This document shows positions 35,223 through 43,095 of a stretch of DNA of 54,932 nt, piece after piece (the first letter of the stretch is position 1; every line of letters begins with the position of its first letter). The notes below the pieces were generated by a model, which worked only from the letters and a program-made list of their open reading frames with translations, was not told the DNA's origin and made no database searches. The stretch is from Pseudomonas vlassakiae. Its GTDB lineage: Bacteria; Pseudomonadota; Gammaproteobacteria; Pseudomonadales; Pseudomonadaceae. The stretch covers positions 1-54,932 of the forward strand of contig NZ_JABWRP020000027.1 of NCBI RefSeq assembly GCF_014269035.2, written 5' to 3'. A program made the position numbers and the translations under genes.

Positions 35223-35816
35223 TCAACGGCTCAGCGCTTCTTCGACGAAATCCAGGCGATCCTGGCCGAAGAACATTTCCCCATCGACAAAGCAGGTCGG
35301 CGCACCAAACACACCCCGCGCAACCGCCTCCTCGGTCACTCGCTTGAGTTCGGCCTTGACCTCGCCATCCGCCGCCAGCGCATGAAACGCCGCAAGGTCG
35401 AAGCCGGCCTGGCGCAGCGTTTCATCCAGTACCGCGGCATCGCTCAAGTTGCGCCGGTGTTCCCACAGCCCCTTGAACAGCACGGCCAACAACGCATCGA
35501 ACTGCGCGGGCGCACGAAGCTGCGTGCCGAGGGTGCCGCGCATCAGGGTCAGGGTGTTCACCGGAAACCCCGGCGGCAGCCCGAACGGCACGTCATAACG
35601 GCGGGCGTAACGGCCGAGATCGATGGACATGTAGCGGCCCTTGGCAGGGATCATCGCCGGTGATGCGTTGCCGGTGGCCTGGAACACCGCACCCAGCAGC
35701 ATGGGCCGGTAGACCAGGGCCGCGCCATGCCGGGCGCAAAGGGCAGGCAGCTGGGTCCAGGCCAGATAACTGGCCGGGCTGCCCAGGTCGAAGTAGAACT
35801 CCACAGTCTTGCTCAT
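35223..35816 (-). CDS. 2-hydroxychromene-2-carboxylate isomerase family protein (DsbA fold)
   Basis: A 197-residue GST-kappa/DsbA-like protein. It opens VEFYFDLGSPASYLAW (the glutathione-site Ser is in GSPASY) and ends with GVFGAPTCFVDGEMFFGQDRLDFV, both family hallmarks. NahD-type relatives isomerise 2-hydroxychromene-2-carboxylate in naphthalene breakdown, but there are no naphthalene genes here, so the substrate is open. It is 26 bases after the SDR gene in the same direction. Confidence 0.88.
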   Translation of the reverse strand: MSKTVEFYFDLGSPASYLAWTQLPALCARHGAALVYRPMLLGAVFQATGNASPAMIPAKGRYMSIDLGRYARRYDVPFGLPPGFPVNTLTLMRGTLGTQLRAPAQFDALLAVLFKGLWEHRRNLSDAAVLDETLRQAGFDLAAFHALAADGEVKAELKRVTEEAVARGVFGAPTCFVDGEMFFGQDRLDFVEEALSR

Positions 35817-35842
35817 ACGTCTCGCTCCTTGCTCAGGCAGGC

Positions 35843-36574
35843 TTACCAACGCTCCATCCACGGGCGCAGGTCCAGTTCGAAGGTCCAGGCATCCCGGGGC
35901 TGGGCATGCAGGAACCAGTAGCTGTCGGCGATGTGCGCCGGGTCGAGGATACCGTCCTGGTCCTTCAGCGCGTAGCGTTCGGGGAACGTGTCACGAATGA
36001 ACGCGGTGTCGATGGCCCCATCCACCACCACATGGGCCACGTGGATGTTGCGCGGGCCAAGCTCGCGCGCCATGCTCTGGGCCAAGGCGCGCAGGCCATG
36101 CTTGGCCCCGGCGAAGGCGGCGAAACCGGCAGCCCCACGCGTGCCTGCGGTGGCGCCGGTGAAGAGGATCGTGCCGCGCTCGCGGGTGACCATGCGCCGG
36201 GCCACGGCCTGGGCGGTGAGGAAGCCGGCGAAGCAGGCCATTTCCCAGATCTTGAAGTATTTGCGCGGGGTCTCCTCAAGGATGCTGCATGGCACATTGG
36301 CGCCGATATTGAAGACAAAGGCCTCAATCGGGCCAATATCACGTTCGATGGTTTCGACCAGCTCGGCAACTTCCTGCTCTTTGCGCGCATCCGAGCCGAA
36401 ACCATGGGCCTGACCCCCTTCAGCTCGGATCTCGTCGATCAACGGCTGCAGCTTATCGGCCTGGCGGCGCGTGACACAGGCGACATAACCCTCACGGGCA
36501 AAGCGCTTGGCGATTGCGCCACCGGTGGCGTCTCCGGCCCCGATCACCAGCACCACTTTTTGTTGTTCTGCCAT
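35843..36574 (-). CDS. SDR-fold protein lacking the catalytic Ser and Tyr
   Basis: A 243-residue short-chain dehydrogenase/reductase by fold: nucleotide-binding VIGAGDATGGAIAKRF (9-24), NIGAN (89-93) in place of NNAG, and the C-terminal fold. At the catalytic positions it reads GATAGTRG and AFAGAKHG: Ala141 replaces Ser and Phe154 replaces Tyr, while Lys158 is kept. Classical hydride-transfer chemistry is therefore unlikely. It may be a sensor, scaffold or atypical enzyme. Divergent from the TetR gene across a 15-bp palindrome. ATG at 36574 is favoured over 36586. Confidence 0.85.
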   Translation of the reverse strand: MAEQQKVVLVIGAGDATGGAIAKRFAREGYVACVTRRQADKLQPLIDEIRAEGGQAHGFGSDARKEQEVAELVETIERDIGPIEAFVFNIGANVPCSILEETPRKYFKIWEMACFAGFLTAQAVARRMVTRERGTILFTGATAGTRGAAGFAAFAGAKHGLRALAQSMARELGPRNIHVAHVVVDGAIDTAFIRDTFPERYALKDQDGILDPAHIADSYWFLHAQPRDAWTFELDLRPWMERW

Positions 36575-36596
36575 GCCTGACTCCATTGGTGAATGA

Positions 36597-36611
36597 TCGT
36601 TTAGTAAACGA
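36597..36611. promoter_or_regulatory. Palindromic operator, SDR/TetR divergent region
   Basis: TCGTTTAGTAAACGA: perfect 7-bp arms around a central G, in the 87-base gap between the SDR and TetR genes. Placement and symmetry match a TetR operator controlling both directions. A possible -10 (TATGTT) of the TetR gene lies about 6 bases downstream. Confidence 0.65.
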
Positions 36612-36661
36612 ACGCTATGTTATGATCGCCCCCATCGTCAAGCAGCGCGAAGAGGTCGTGC

Positions 36662-37225
36662 ATGCGCTATTCCACCGAACACAAGCAGCAGACCCGCGAC
36701 AAGCTGCTGGCCAGCAGCGGCGCGCTGGCCAAGCGTGGCGGCTTTTCCAGCACCGGCGTGGCCGGGTTGATGAAGGCCATCGGCCTGACCGGCGGTGCCT
36801 TCTACAACCATTTCCCGTCCAAGGACGACCTGTTCACCGAGGTGGTCCGCCAAGAGCTGTGCAACAGCCCGCTGGCCCGCCTGGCCAATCAGGGGGCCAG
36901 CCGCGAACGCCTGGCCCGTTGCCTCCAGCAGTACCTGAGCCTGGCCCACCTGCACAATGCCGAGGGCGGCTGCCCGCTGCCACCGCTGGGGGTGGAAATC
37001 GCCCGCGCCGAACGGCCTGTGCGCGAAGAGGCCGAGCACTGGCTGGTAGGCTTGCATGGGGCGTGGAGCGAAACCCTGGAAGACCCGGCGCTGGCCTGGG
37101 TGCTGATCAGCCAGTGTGTCGGCGCCCTGGTGGTTGGGCGCATGCTGGCCAGCGAGGAGGTGCAACAGCAATTGCTTGATGCCAGCAAAGGCTTTGTCGA
37201 CAGTGCATTGAATGAAAGCCATTAA
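36662..37225 (+). CDS. TetR/AcrR family regulator
   Basis: A 187-residue repressor: N-terminal helix-turn-helix (GFSSTGVAGLMKAIGLTGGAFY, then NHFPSKDDLF) and a C-terminal all-helical ligand domain with GCPLPPLGVEIAR. Members of this branch often respond to electrophiles or fatty-acid-like ligands through a Cys near this position, though that is inference. It is divergent from the SDR-isomerase pair, which it probably represses. GAAGAGG site before the ATG. Its 3' end overlaps the next gene by 14 bases. Confidence 0.92.
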   Translation: MRYSTEHKQQTRDKLLASSGALAKRGGFSSTGVAGLMKAIGLTGGAFYNHFPSKDDLFTEVVRQELCNSPLARLANQGASRERLARCLQQYLSLAHLHNAEGGCPLPPLGVEIARAERPVREEAEHWLVGLHGAWSETLEDPALAWVLISQCVGALVVGRMLASEEVQQQLLDASKGFVDSALNESH

Positions 37226-37805
37226 CCTGCTGTTGGGGCTGCTGCTGGCAGCGCCCGCCCTGGCCGAACAGGCCTGCCCGGCCGGGCAGTACCAGGTGTG
37301 CCTGATGGGCTGTTTCTGCGCGCCGATCGATCCCGGCCAGGCCGGGCAGATACTGCAGGATGTCGAAACCGTAGCGTCGAGCAGCCTGGCGTTTGCCTTG
37401 CAACAGGCACGCGACGAGGCCACCGCCAGTGGCAGTCAACCGATCCCTTTGCACATCCGCGCACAACTGGAGCCCTGGTATGACTTTGCCGTGCTCGATG
37501 CAGCGCGCTACCGGGTCGGTGACGAGCAGCAAGTCACGGCGGCCAACGCCATGCTGCAGAACCCGGACGTGAACGCGGTAACCCTGATCGATACCATCAT
37601 CTTCCGTCGCGCCAGCGATGCCGAGGACAACGTGGCCTTGTGGGCACACGAGCTGAAGCATGTGCAGCAGTACCAGCAGCTGGGCGTGAGTGAGTTTGCC
37701 CGGCGCTACACACGCAACTATGAAGAGCTGGAAGGCCCGGCCTACAAGATCGAGGCCGAAGTGGGGAAGGCATTGCACGAGCGCAGTTCGGGGCAGGCTC
37801 GATGA
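37212..37805 (+). CDS. Exported HExxH-containing protein (DUF4157-like)
   Basis: A 197-residue protein with a signal peptide (about 1-18, LLLGLLLAAPALA) followed by a Cys-rich stretch (CPAGQYQVCLMGCFC). Its C-terminal part has WAHELKHVQQYQQLG, an HExxH zinc-type motif in a context like DUF4157 domains, followed by the usual ELEGPAYKIEAE. It may be a periplasmic metallopeptidase-like protein, although many DUF4157 proteins have no proven activity. It starts inside the TetR gene. Confidence 0.75.
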   Translation: MKAINLLLGLLLAAPALAEQACPAGQYQVCLMGCFCAPIDPGQAGQILQDVETVASSSLAFALQQARDEATASGSQPIPLHIRAQLEPWYDFAVLDAARYRVGDEQQVTAANAMLQNPDVNAVTLIDTIIFRRASDAEDNVALWAHELKHVQQYQQLGVSEFARRYTRNYEELEGPAYKIEAEVGKALHERSSGQAR

Positions 37806-37807
37806 CC

Positions 37808-37862
37808 TGCACCGGCCCCTGCGGGAGCGTGTGCGTCGCGACGCCGCGAACAGGCCGGTGCA
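37808..37862. repeat. Degenerate REP-like inverted repeat
   Basis: TGCACCGGCC and GGCCGGTGCA flank an internal GC-rich stretch containing GCGTCGCGACGC. It sits between the convergent HExxH protein and transporter genes and resembles an eroded REP element. Confidence 0.5.
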
Positions 37863-37877
37863 AGCAACCTGCAGCGA

Positions 37878-38870
37878 TCAGGACGAAGCAGTCGCCCCCT
37901 CACCCACCGGCTCCCGACTGGCATAGCGCTGCGCCAGCACCGCACACACCATCAGCTGGATCTGGTGGAACAGCATCAGCGGCAGAATCATCGCGCCGAT
38001 GCCGCTCCCCACGAACAGCACCTGGGCCATTGGCACCCCGGTGGCCAGGCTCTTCTTGGACCCGGCAAACAGGATGGTGATGCGGTCTTCCAGGTTGAAG
38101 CCCAGCAGCTTGCCCAGCAGGCGCGTACCGAACAGCACCACCGCCAGCAGGACGCCGCAGACGGCGAACAGCCCGGCCAGGTGCTGCGGCGACACGGTGT
38201 GCCACAGGCCGGTGACCACCGCCTCGCTGAACGCGGTGTACACCACCAGCAGGATCGAACCCTGGTCGACGCTCTTCAGCCAGCGGGCATTCTTCTTGAC
38301 CCACGCACCGATCCAGCGGCGTGCAATCTGCCCGGCCACGAACGGCACCAGCAACTGCAGCGTGATCTTCAACACGGCGTCCAGCCCCGAACCCGTATCG
38401 CCACTGGCGCCCAACAGCATCATCACCAGCAGCGGGGTCAGGAAGATGCCGATCAGGCTGGACGCCGCCGCACTGCAGATGGCAGCCGGCACGTTGCCGC
38501 GGGCCAGCGAGGTGAAGGCGATCGCCGACTGCACGGTGGCTGGCAGCGCGCACAGGTAAAGCACGCCAAGGTACAGTTCGTTGCCTACCAGCGGCACGAA
38601 CAGCGGCTTGAACGCCAGGCCCAGCAGCGGGAACATCACGAAGGTGCAGGAGAAGACCAGCAGGTGCAGGCGCCAATGGCCGGCACCCGCGATGATTGCC
38701 TCGCGCGACAACTTCGCACCGTGCAGGAAGAACAGCAGGCCGATCGCCAGGTTGGTCAGCCAGCCGAAATACACCGCGCCGTCGCCCGAGCAAGGCAGCA
38801 CGGTGGCGATCAGTACCACCCCGAGCAGGCACAGGGTGAAGTTGTCGAACAACATGCGCAAATACTTCAT
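37878..38870 (-). CDS. BASS-family (bile acid:sodium symporter type) transporter
   Basis: A 330-residue inner-membrane transporter of the BASS/SBF-like family (YfeH type), with about ten helices. Recognisable segments are GLLFFLHGAKLSREAI and the later PATVQSAIAFTSLARGN, which correspond to crossover-helix motifs. Physiological substrates of this branch are not settled. Start at 38870 (KYLRMLFDN) is chosen by a GGAAA site; an ATG four codons upstream is possible. Confidence 0.9.
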   Translation of the reverse strand: MKYLRMLFDNFTLCLLGVVLIATVLPCSGDGAVYFGWLTNLAIGLLFFLHGAKLSREAIIAGAGHWRLHLLVFSCTFVMFPLLGLAFKPLFVPLVGNELYLGVLYLCALPATVQSAIAFTSLARGNVPAAICSAAASSLIGIFLTPLLVMMLLGASGDTGSGLDAVLKITLQLLVPFVAGQIARRWIGAWVKKNARWLKSVDQGSILLVVYTAFSEAVVTGLWHTVSPQHLAGLFAVCGVLLAVVLFGTRLLGKLLGFNLEDRITILFAGSKKSLATGVPMAQVLFVGSGIGAMILPLMLFHQIQLMVCAVLAQRYASREPVGEGATASS

Positions 38871-38990
38871 AACAGTTTCCATCTTGTCGTTGTGCAGGGC
38901 CTGACGATAAGGTCTTGGCTTTTTTCCCGCTAACGCCGGAACCCCCATTGGTGTCGCTCAACGGACACATCCACGAAAAGGACCCTTTGC

Positions 38991-40127
38991 ATGCCTCGCG
39001 TACGTCTATCTCCACTGCTGATGCTGTTCGGCCTTGCCTCGGCGCACGCGGCCGAGCCGCTGCAGGCCCAGGTGGACGAGGTCATCCGGCCGCTGATGAA
39101 ACAACAGGACATCGCCGGCATGGCCGTGGCGGTTTATGACAACGGCCAGGCCCACTACTTCAGCTATGGTGTGGCCAGCAAGGCCGACGGCAAGCCGGTG
39201 ACCGCCGACACCCTGTTCGAAATCGGTTCACTGAGCAAGACCTACACCGCCACTCTCGGGGCGCTGGCCAGTGCCGAAGGCAAGCTCGACCTGGACGCCC
39301 CTGCCCGGCGCTACGAGCCGGCCCTGGCCGGTGCGCCATTGGGCGAGGCCAGTGTGCTGGAGTTGGGCGCCTACAGCGCCGACTGCCTGCCGCTGCAATT
39401 TCCCGACGAGGTACAGACTGCAGAACAGGCACTGGCATTCCTGCGCAACTGGAAGGCCCACAGCGAACCTGGCACTCAACGCTGCTATTCCAACCCGAGC
39501 CTGGGGCTGTTCGGCGACCTCGCGGCACGCGCGCAACATCAGCCTTTCGCAGCCGTCATGACCCAGCACCTGCTACCTCAGATGGGCCTTCGGCACACCT
39601 ACCTGCAGGTGCCAGAAGCGGCAAAGGCCTTGTATGCACAGGGCTACGACGCGCAAAACCACCCGGTGCGCGTCAGCCCTGGTCCCTATGCCGACGAAGC
39701 CTACGGCATCAAGACCAGCGCCAGTGACCTGCTGCGCTACGTGCGCCTGCACATGCAGCCTGCGCAACTGACGACGGCACTGCGCAAAGCCATCGGCATC
39801 ACCCAGGCGGGCTACTTCAGGGTTGGCAGCATGACCCAGGGCCTGGGCTGGGAGCGCTACCCTTACCCGGTCGCGCTGGAGACGCTGGTCGATGGCAACA
39901 GCCCGCGCATGATTCGTGAACCCCAGGCCACCCAGCGCCTGCAGCCGGCGCTTCCGGCCCTGCCCGCCGCCTGGTACAACAAGACCGGCTCCACCAACGG
40001 GTTCGGCGCCTACGCTGCCTTCATCCCGTCCGAAGGCAGGGCCATTGTCCTGCTTGCCAACCGCAACTACCCCAACGAAGCCCGCGTTCGGGCGGCCTTC
40101 CAGATCCTGTCCGGGCTCGACCGCTGA
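38991..40127 (+). CDS. ampC: Class C beta-lactamase (AmpC)
   Basis: Periplasmic serine beta-lactamase (378 residues). A signal peptide ends near residue 21 (GLASAHA). All three active-site motifs are present: Ser80-x-x-Lys (SLSK), Tyr166-Ser-Asn (YSN) and Lys331-Thr-Gly (KTG). Other class C features include LPLQFPDEV and NPSLGLFG. Length is typical. No ampR lies next to it; the neighbour is a BASS transporter in the opposite direction, so regulation here may differ from the ampR-ampC arrangement. Confidence 0.95.
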   Translation: MPRVRLSPLLMLFGLASAHAAEPLQAQVDEVIRPLMKQQDIAGMAVAVYDNGQAHYFSYGVASKADGKPVTADTLFEIGSLSKTYTATLGALASAEGKLDLDAPARRYEPALAGAPLGEASVLELGAYSADCLPLQFPDEVQTAEQALAFLRNWKAHSEPGTQRCYSNPSLGLFGDLAARAQHQPFAAVMTQHLLPQMGLRHTYLQVPEAAKALYAQGYDAQNHPVRVSPGPYADEAYGIKTSASDLLRYVRLHMQPAQLTTALRKAIGITQAGYFRVGSMTQGLGWERYPYPVALETLVDGNSPRMIREPQATQRLQPALPALPAAWYNKTGSTNGFGAYAAFIPSEGRAIVLLANRNYPNEARVRAAFQILSGLDR

Positions 40128-40431
40128 GTCACCGCCGAGCTGATTGCCAGACAATATGACAAGAATGTAGTGAGTGAAAATATTCACTACAAAACCATTG
40201 ACGACGCTCATCGGCCTTGTGCATGATGAGGCCGTCTCCCTGATCGGGAGCGGTGGCAAGGGTGTTCCAGACGGCTTGCGCGGTAACGCAGGCCGTCCGT
40301 GGAGAGGGAATCTGTCCAAAAGGCAGCGTGAGAAAGCCCCTGTTGCGATGCTGCTGTAGCAGCCTTGGTAGTGCGCTACAACCTGTGGCGCCAACTGTGA
40401 CAATCAACAACAAATAGGTGATGGGGGCTTT
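40128..40431 (+). other. 304-bp structured gap between ampC and a hypothetical gene
   Basis: No convincing gene on either strand. It holds, in order: a palindrome AGTGAA-AATA-TTCACT (40173-40188), a CTCATC/GATGAG stem (40207-40230), a bulged stem CCG(t)CTCCC/GGGAGCGG (40232-40253), and a long hairpin with GACGGC-t-TGCG pairing to CGCA-g-GCCGTC (40270-40297). None is followed by a T-run. The series could be a 3' structure of ampC, a small RNA, or a 5' leader of the next gene. Confidence 0.5.
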
Positions 40432-40764
40432 ATGATGAACTTGAACGACAATCCGACTATCGACCAACTGGCCCAGCTGTTCGCGGTACGCAAGGACAGC
40501 CTCGATGACCACCTGCTGTGGGTCAGCCAGACCGGCGAGGTGCGCATCGACCGCCTGCCGCCGAACACGGTCGAAGATGAATTCGAAGCGCACCTGCCCA
40601 GCATGCGCGCCCGCTTCAAGGTCTACCGCCGTGGCCAGGGCTACGTCGGCAAAAAGGCCGCCGCCGACACCGAGTTCGTCGGCCGCGTGCTACAGACCCT
40701 GCAACAAGAATGGCCCGCCGTCCGTGAGCGGCAGGCAGTCAAGGTGATCGATCCGCTGAACTGA
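40432..40764 (+). CDS. Conserved hypothetical protein
   Basis: A 110-residue cytosolic protein of unknown function. Its middle part (VSQTGEVRIDRLPPNTVEDEFEA) and its tail (FVGRVLQTLQQEWPAV) suggest a small alpha/beta fold. It starts MMN; either of the two ATGs could be used. It follows the structured gap and ends at a strong terminator. Confidence 0.75.
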   Translation: MMNLNDNPTIDQLAQLFAVRKDSLDDHLLWVSQTGEVRIDRLPPNTVEDEFEAHLPSMRARFKVYRRGQGYVGKKAAADTEFVGRVLQTLQQEWPAVRERQAVKVIDPLN

Positions 40765-40784
40765 GGGTTGGCCACCACTTAGCG

Positions 40785-40812
40785 AGCCCGGCCTGCATAG
40801 GCCGGGCTTTTT
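40785..40812 (+). terminator. Intrinsic terminator
   Basis: AGCCCGGCCT (40785-40794), loop GCAT, complement 40799-40808, then TTTT. It terminates the plus-strand hypothetical gene. The convergent gene on the minus strand ends at 40812, inside the T-run. Confidence 0.88.
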
Positions 40813-41108
40813 CATGCCCGCTGTCGGCGCTGCGGCATCGGTAACGCACCGATCGCCAGCGCCCGGGCCCGGTTCACCCCCCACACCAGCGCACGGGTCA
40901 TGGTTTCGCCGGGCCGCGCCGGGTAATACTCCTCCAGCAGTGCCCTGCCGTCCTGCCCGTAAAGCCCAAGGAACAGTTGCGTCGCGCCGAGCCGCGACAG
41001 GCGCACCTGGATATCCAGCGAAGTGCCGTCGCTGAGCACTTCGTCATGGCAGCGGCTATGCAGCTGCGCATCGGCCCACTGCCAATAGGTCTCGTCCCTG
41101 ACTCGCAT
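40812..41108 (-). CDS. Conserved hypothetical protein
   Basis: A 98-residue soluble protein. It begins MRVRDETYWQWADAQLHSRC and contains two strand-like parts (LDIQVRLSRLG and TQLFLGLYGQDGR), then a basic tail. No family is recognised. Convergent with the preceding gene. Confidence 0.7.
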   Translation of the reverse strand: MRVRDETYWQWADAQLHSRCHDEVLSDGTSLDIQVRLSRLGATQLFLGLYGQDGRALLEEYYPARPGETMTRALVWGVNRARALAIGALPMPQRRQRA

Positions 41109-41215
41109 GGAAAATCAATCCTCCCTTTCCTGGATGCCGCGCCAGAAGACCACAACTGCGCCGCCGCCGCGAGAGCAACTCACGGTTACCATGAGCGGGA
41201 TCAAACAACATCAAC

Positions 41216-41238
41216 AAAAACCCCGCCGTTGGGCGGGG
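41216..41238 (-). terminator. Intrinsic terminator on the minus strand
   Basis: Read on the minus strand: CCCCGCC, loop CAAC, GGCGGGG, then TTTTT (41220-41216). It lies about 30 bases past the stop of the 62-residue gene at 41269-41457 and supports that gene as real. Confidence 0.88.
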
Positions 41239-41268
41239 ATCTGTGAGCAGGTTCACCTTTTGACTGGC

Positions 41269-41457
41269 CTATTTCCTGGCCGGCACCCGGGGTGTGAAGC
41301 GGCCCTTCTTGATACGCTGCAGGTAGGCAGGCTTGAGGTCTTCCGACTCCTCCAGGGTCATGTGGACGAAGCCGAGGCGAAACGCCGCCTGACCGCAACG
41401 CACCTGGCTATTGATCGGAAATGCATCGTTGCTGTCTTCGAAAAAGGACTCGCTCAT
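41269..41457 (-). CDS. Small hypothetical protein (62 residues)
   Basis: Begins MSESFFEDSNDAFPINSQ and ends in a basic tail (YLQRIKKGRFTPRVPARK). The ATG at 41457 has a GGAGATAGGGG site, and an intrinsic terminator follows the stop. These two signals on the correct strand make it a credible small gene despite its size. No known domain. Confidence 0.65.
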   Translation of the reverse strand: MSESFFEDSNDAFPINSQVRCGQAAFRLGFVHMTLEESEDLKPAYLQRIKKGRFTPRVPARK

Positions 41458-41594
41458 GCCCCTATCTCCATTGAGTGGCGACCGCGTCAGCCAGCAATGG
41501 GCTGACCTGAAAAACGCGACCTGTGCCAATGAGACTAGCCGGTCACAAGCGGACCGCTCGGACGAAGCCGGCAGACCCGACCAGTGGCATTTAG

Positions 41595-41915
41595 CTACTT
41601 CAGCCGCACGGCAGTACCGGTGGCGAACACCACGACCATGCCGCCTTGCACCGACGGCATGCTGATCTCGAAGTCCACGCCTACCACCGCATCGGCTTGC
41701 AACTGCCGCGCCCGCGCCATGAGCTCTTCGGTGGCCTGCTCGCGGGCCTCACGCAGGGCGCTCTCCAGGGTTTGCGAACGGCCGCCGAAGACGTCGCGCA
41801 AACGTGTGAAGAAATCGCGCACGAAGTTGATGCCCTGCACCGATTCGGAGCTGACCACGCCAAGGTACTCGGCGATCGGGCGGCCTTCGAGCTGGCTGGT
41901 GGTGGAGATGATCAT
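41595..41915 (-). CDS. YbjQ/UPF0145 family protein
   Basis: A 106-residue protein of the YbjQ family (heavy-metal-binding-like domain by name, pentameric or decameric in solved relatives; function not established). Signature: ALREAREQATEELMARARQL, then QADAVVGVDFEI. ATG at 41915 has a GGAGCG site. Single gene. Confidence 0.9.
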   Translation of the reverse strand: MIISTTSQLEGRPIAEYLGVVSSESVQGINFVRDFFTRLRDVFGGRSQTLESALREAREQATEELMARARQLQADAVVGVDFEISMPSVQGGMVVVFATGTAVRLK

Positions 41916-41975
41916 GTTTGCGCTCCTTGGCCTTGCAAAAAAGGCCAAGTCTAACAAAAGCGCCGGTGGTTCCCG

Positions 41976-42863
41976 CTATTGCGCACTGGCTGCCCGCAAA
42001 CGCTGCCCCAGCCTGGGTCCGAACACGTTGACCAGCAAACCAAGCATCACCAGCAATGCGCCCCAGCCCTGGGTGGCCGTCAGCCGCTCACCCAGCAACC
42101 AGGCTGACGAACTCAGGCCGATTACCGGCACCAGCAGCGAAAACGGTGCCACCTTGCCCGCAGGATGGCGCGACAGCAGCTTGCCCCACAGGCTGTAACC
42201 GATCATGGTGGCGACGAAGGCCAGGTACGCCAGCGCCAGTACCGAGCTCCAGCCGATATTGGCCAGGGCATGACCAATCCACTCCGGCCCTTCCAGCCAC
42301 CACGACAACGCCAGGAACGGCAGCGGTGGAATCAGCCCGCCCCAGATCACCAGCGCCACCAGGTCCACCGAGCCAAAGCGGCGGGTAATGATGTTGCCCA
42401 TGCCCCACATGGCCCCGCCACACAAGGTCAGCAGCAGCGCCACCAGCGGTACATGGCCGCTGTCCTCGCTACCGATCAGTGCCAGGCCGCTGGCCGCCAC
42501 TATCAGGCCGAGCACGCTGGCCAGACGCAACCGCTCACCGAGGAACAGCGCGGCGAAGCCAAGCGTGAAGAACGCCTGCGATTGCAGCACCAGCGACGCC
42601 AGGCCCGGTGGCATGCCGCTGTACATGGCCTGGAACAGGAAGGCGAACTGGCCGAGGGAGATGGTCGCGCCATAGGCGACCAGCCAGCCCCACGGCAGCT
42701 TCGGCCGCTTGACCAGCAGCACAGCCGGAAACGCCACCAGCAGAAAACGCAATGCCCCGAGCAGCATCGGCGGCAAGCCATCGAGGCCGACCTTGATGAC
42801 CACGAAATTGACTCCCCAGGCGACAATCACCACCAGGGCGATCAGCAGGTCCTTGAGCGGCAT
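41976..42863 (-). CDS. EamA-family (drug/metabolite) transporter
   Basis: A 295-residue inner-membrane permease with ten helices in two EamA repeats (about 5-135 and 150-285). Opening LIALVVIVAWGVNFVVIKVG and the repeat-2 sequence AMWGMGNIITRR are typical. It is similar in organisation to E. coli EamA, an exporter of cysteine-pathway metabolites, but the substrate is not predictable. ATG at 42863 is supported by AAGGAAG; a longer upstream reading would be non-membrane. Confidence 0.9.
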   Translation of the reverse strand: MPLKDLLIALVVIVAWGVNFVVIKVGLDGLPPMLLGALRFLLVAFPAVLLVKRPKLPWGWLVAYGATISLGQFAFLFQAMYSGMPPGLASLVLQSQAFFTLGFAALFLGERLRLASVLGLIVAASGLALIGSEDSGHVPLVALLLTLCGGAMWGMGNIITRRFGSVDLVALVIWGGLIPPLPFLALSWWLEGPEWIGHALANIGWSSVLALAYLAFVATMIGYSLWGKLLSRHPAGKVAPFSLLVPVIGLSSSAWLLGERLTATQGWGALLVMLGLLVNVFGPRLGQRLRAASAQ

Positions 42864-42992
42864 TGCAGCTTCCTTCTTCCGGCGTTCTAGACATATTTCG
42901 TAACAGCATAAGGCCATTTTCCGCCCACGGACCAGCACAGTTATGGCCAACCCTTGCGCTACAGATTGGCTGTTATGCCCCGCAGACTTCAC

Positions 42993-43022
42993 TTGACCCT
43001 ACTTGTATAGACATGCTGATAT
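42993..43022 (+). promoter_or_regulatory. Candidate promoter with internal operator, NCS1 permease gene
   Basis: TTGACC (42993-42998), 18-nt spacer, TGATAT (43017-43022) with an extended -10 TGC just before it. Inside the spacer lies CTTGTATAGACATG, an imperfect dyad of the TGTnTAnACA type bound by GntR/HutC-like repressors. The position between -35 and -10 suits steric repression. Confidence 0.45.
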
Positions 43023-43095
43023 CAGGCAGACGCCATCCGCGCAGTGCAGCGGCGATGGCCCTCCCTGACACAAAAACAATGAAGTGGAGCCCTCA

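Noticed and set aside
40174..40359. 61-codon plus-strand frame in the ampC downstream gap
   Set aside because: It begins with GTG inside a palindrome, has no ribosome site, and crosses the strong hairpin at 40270-40297.
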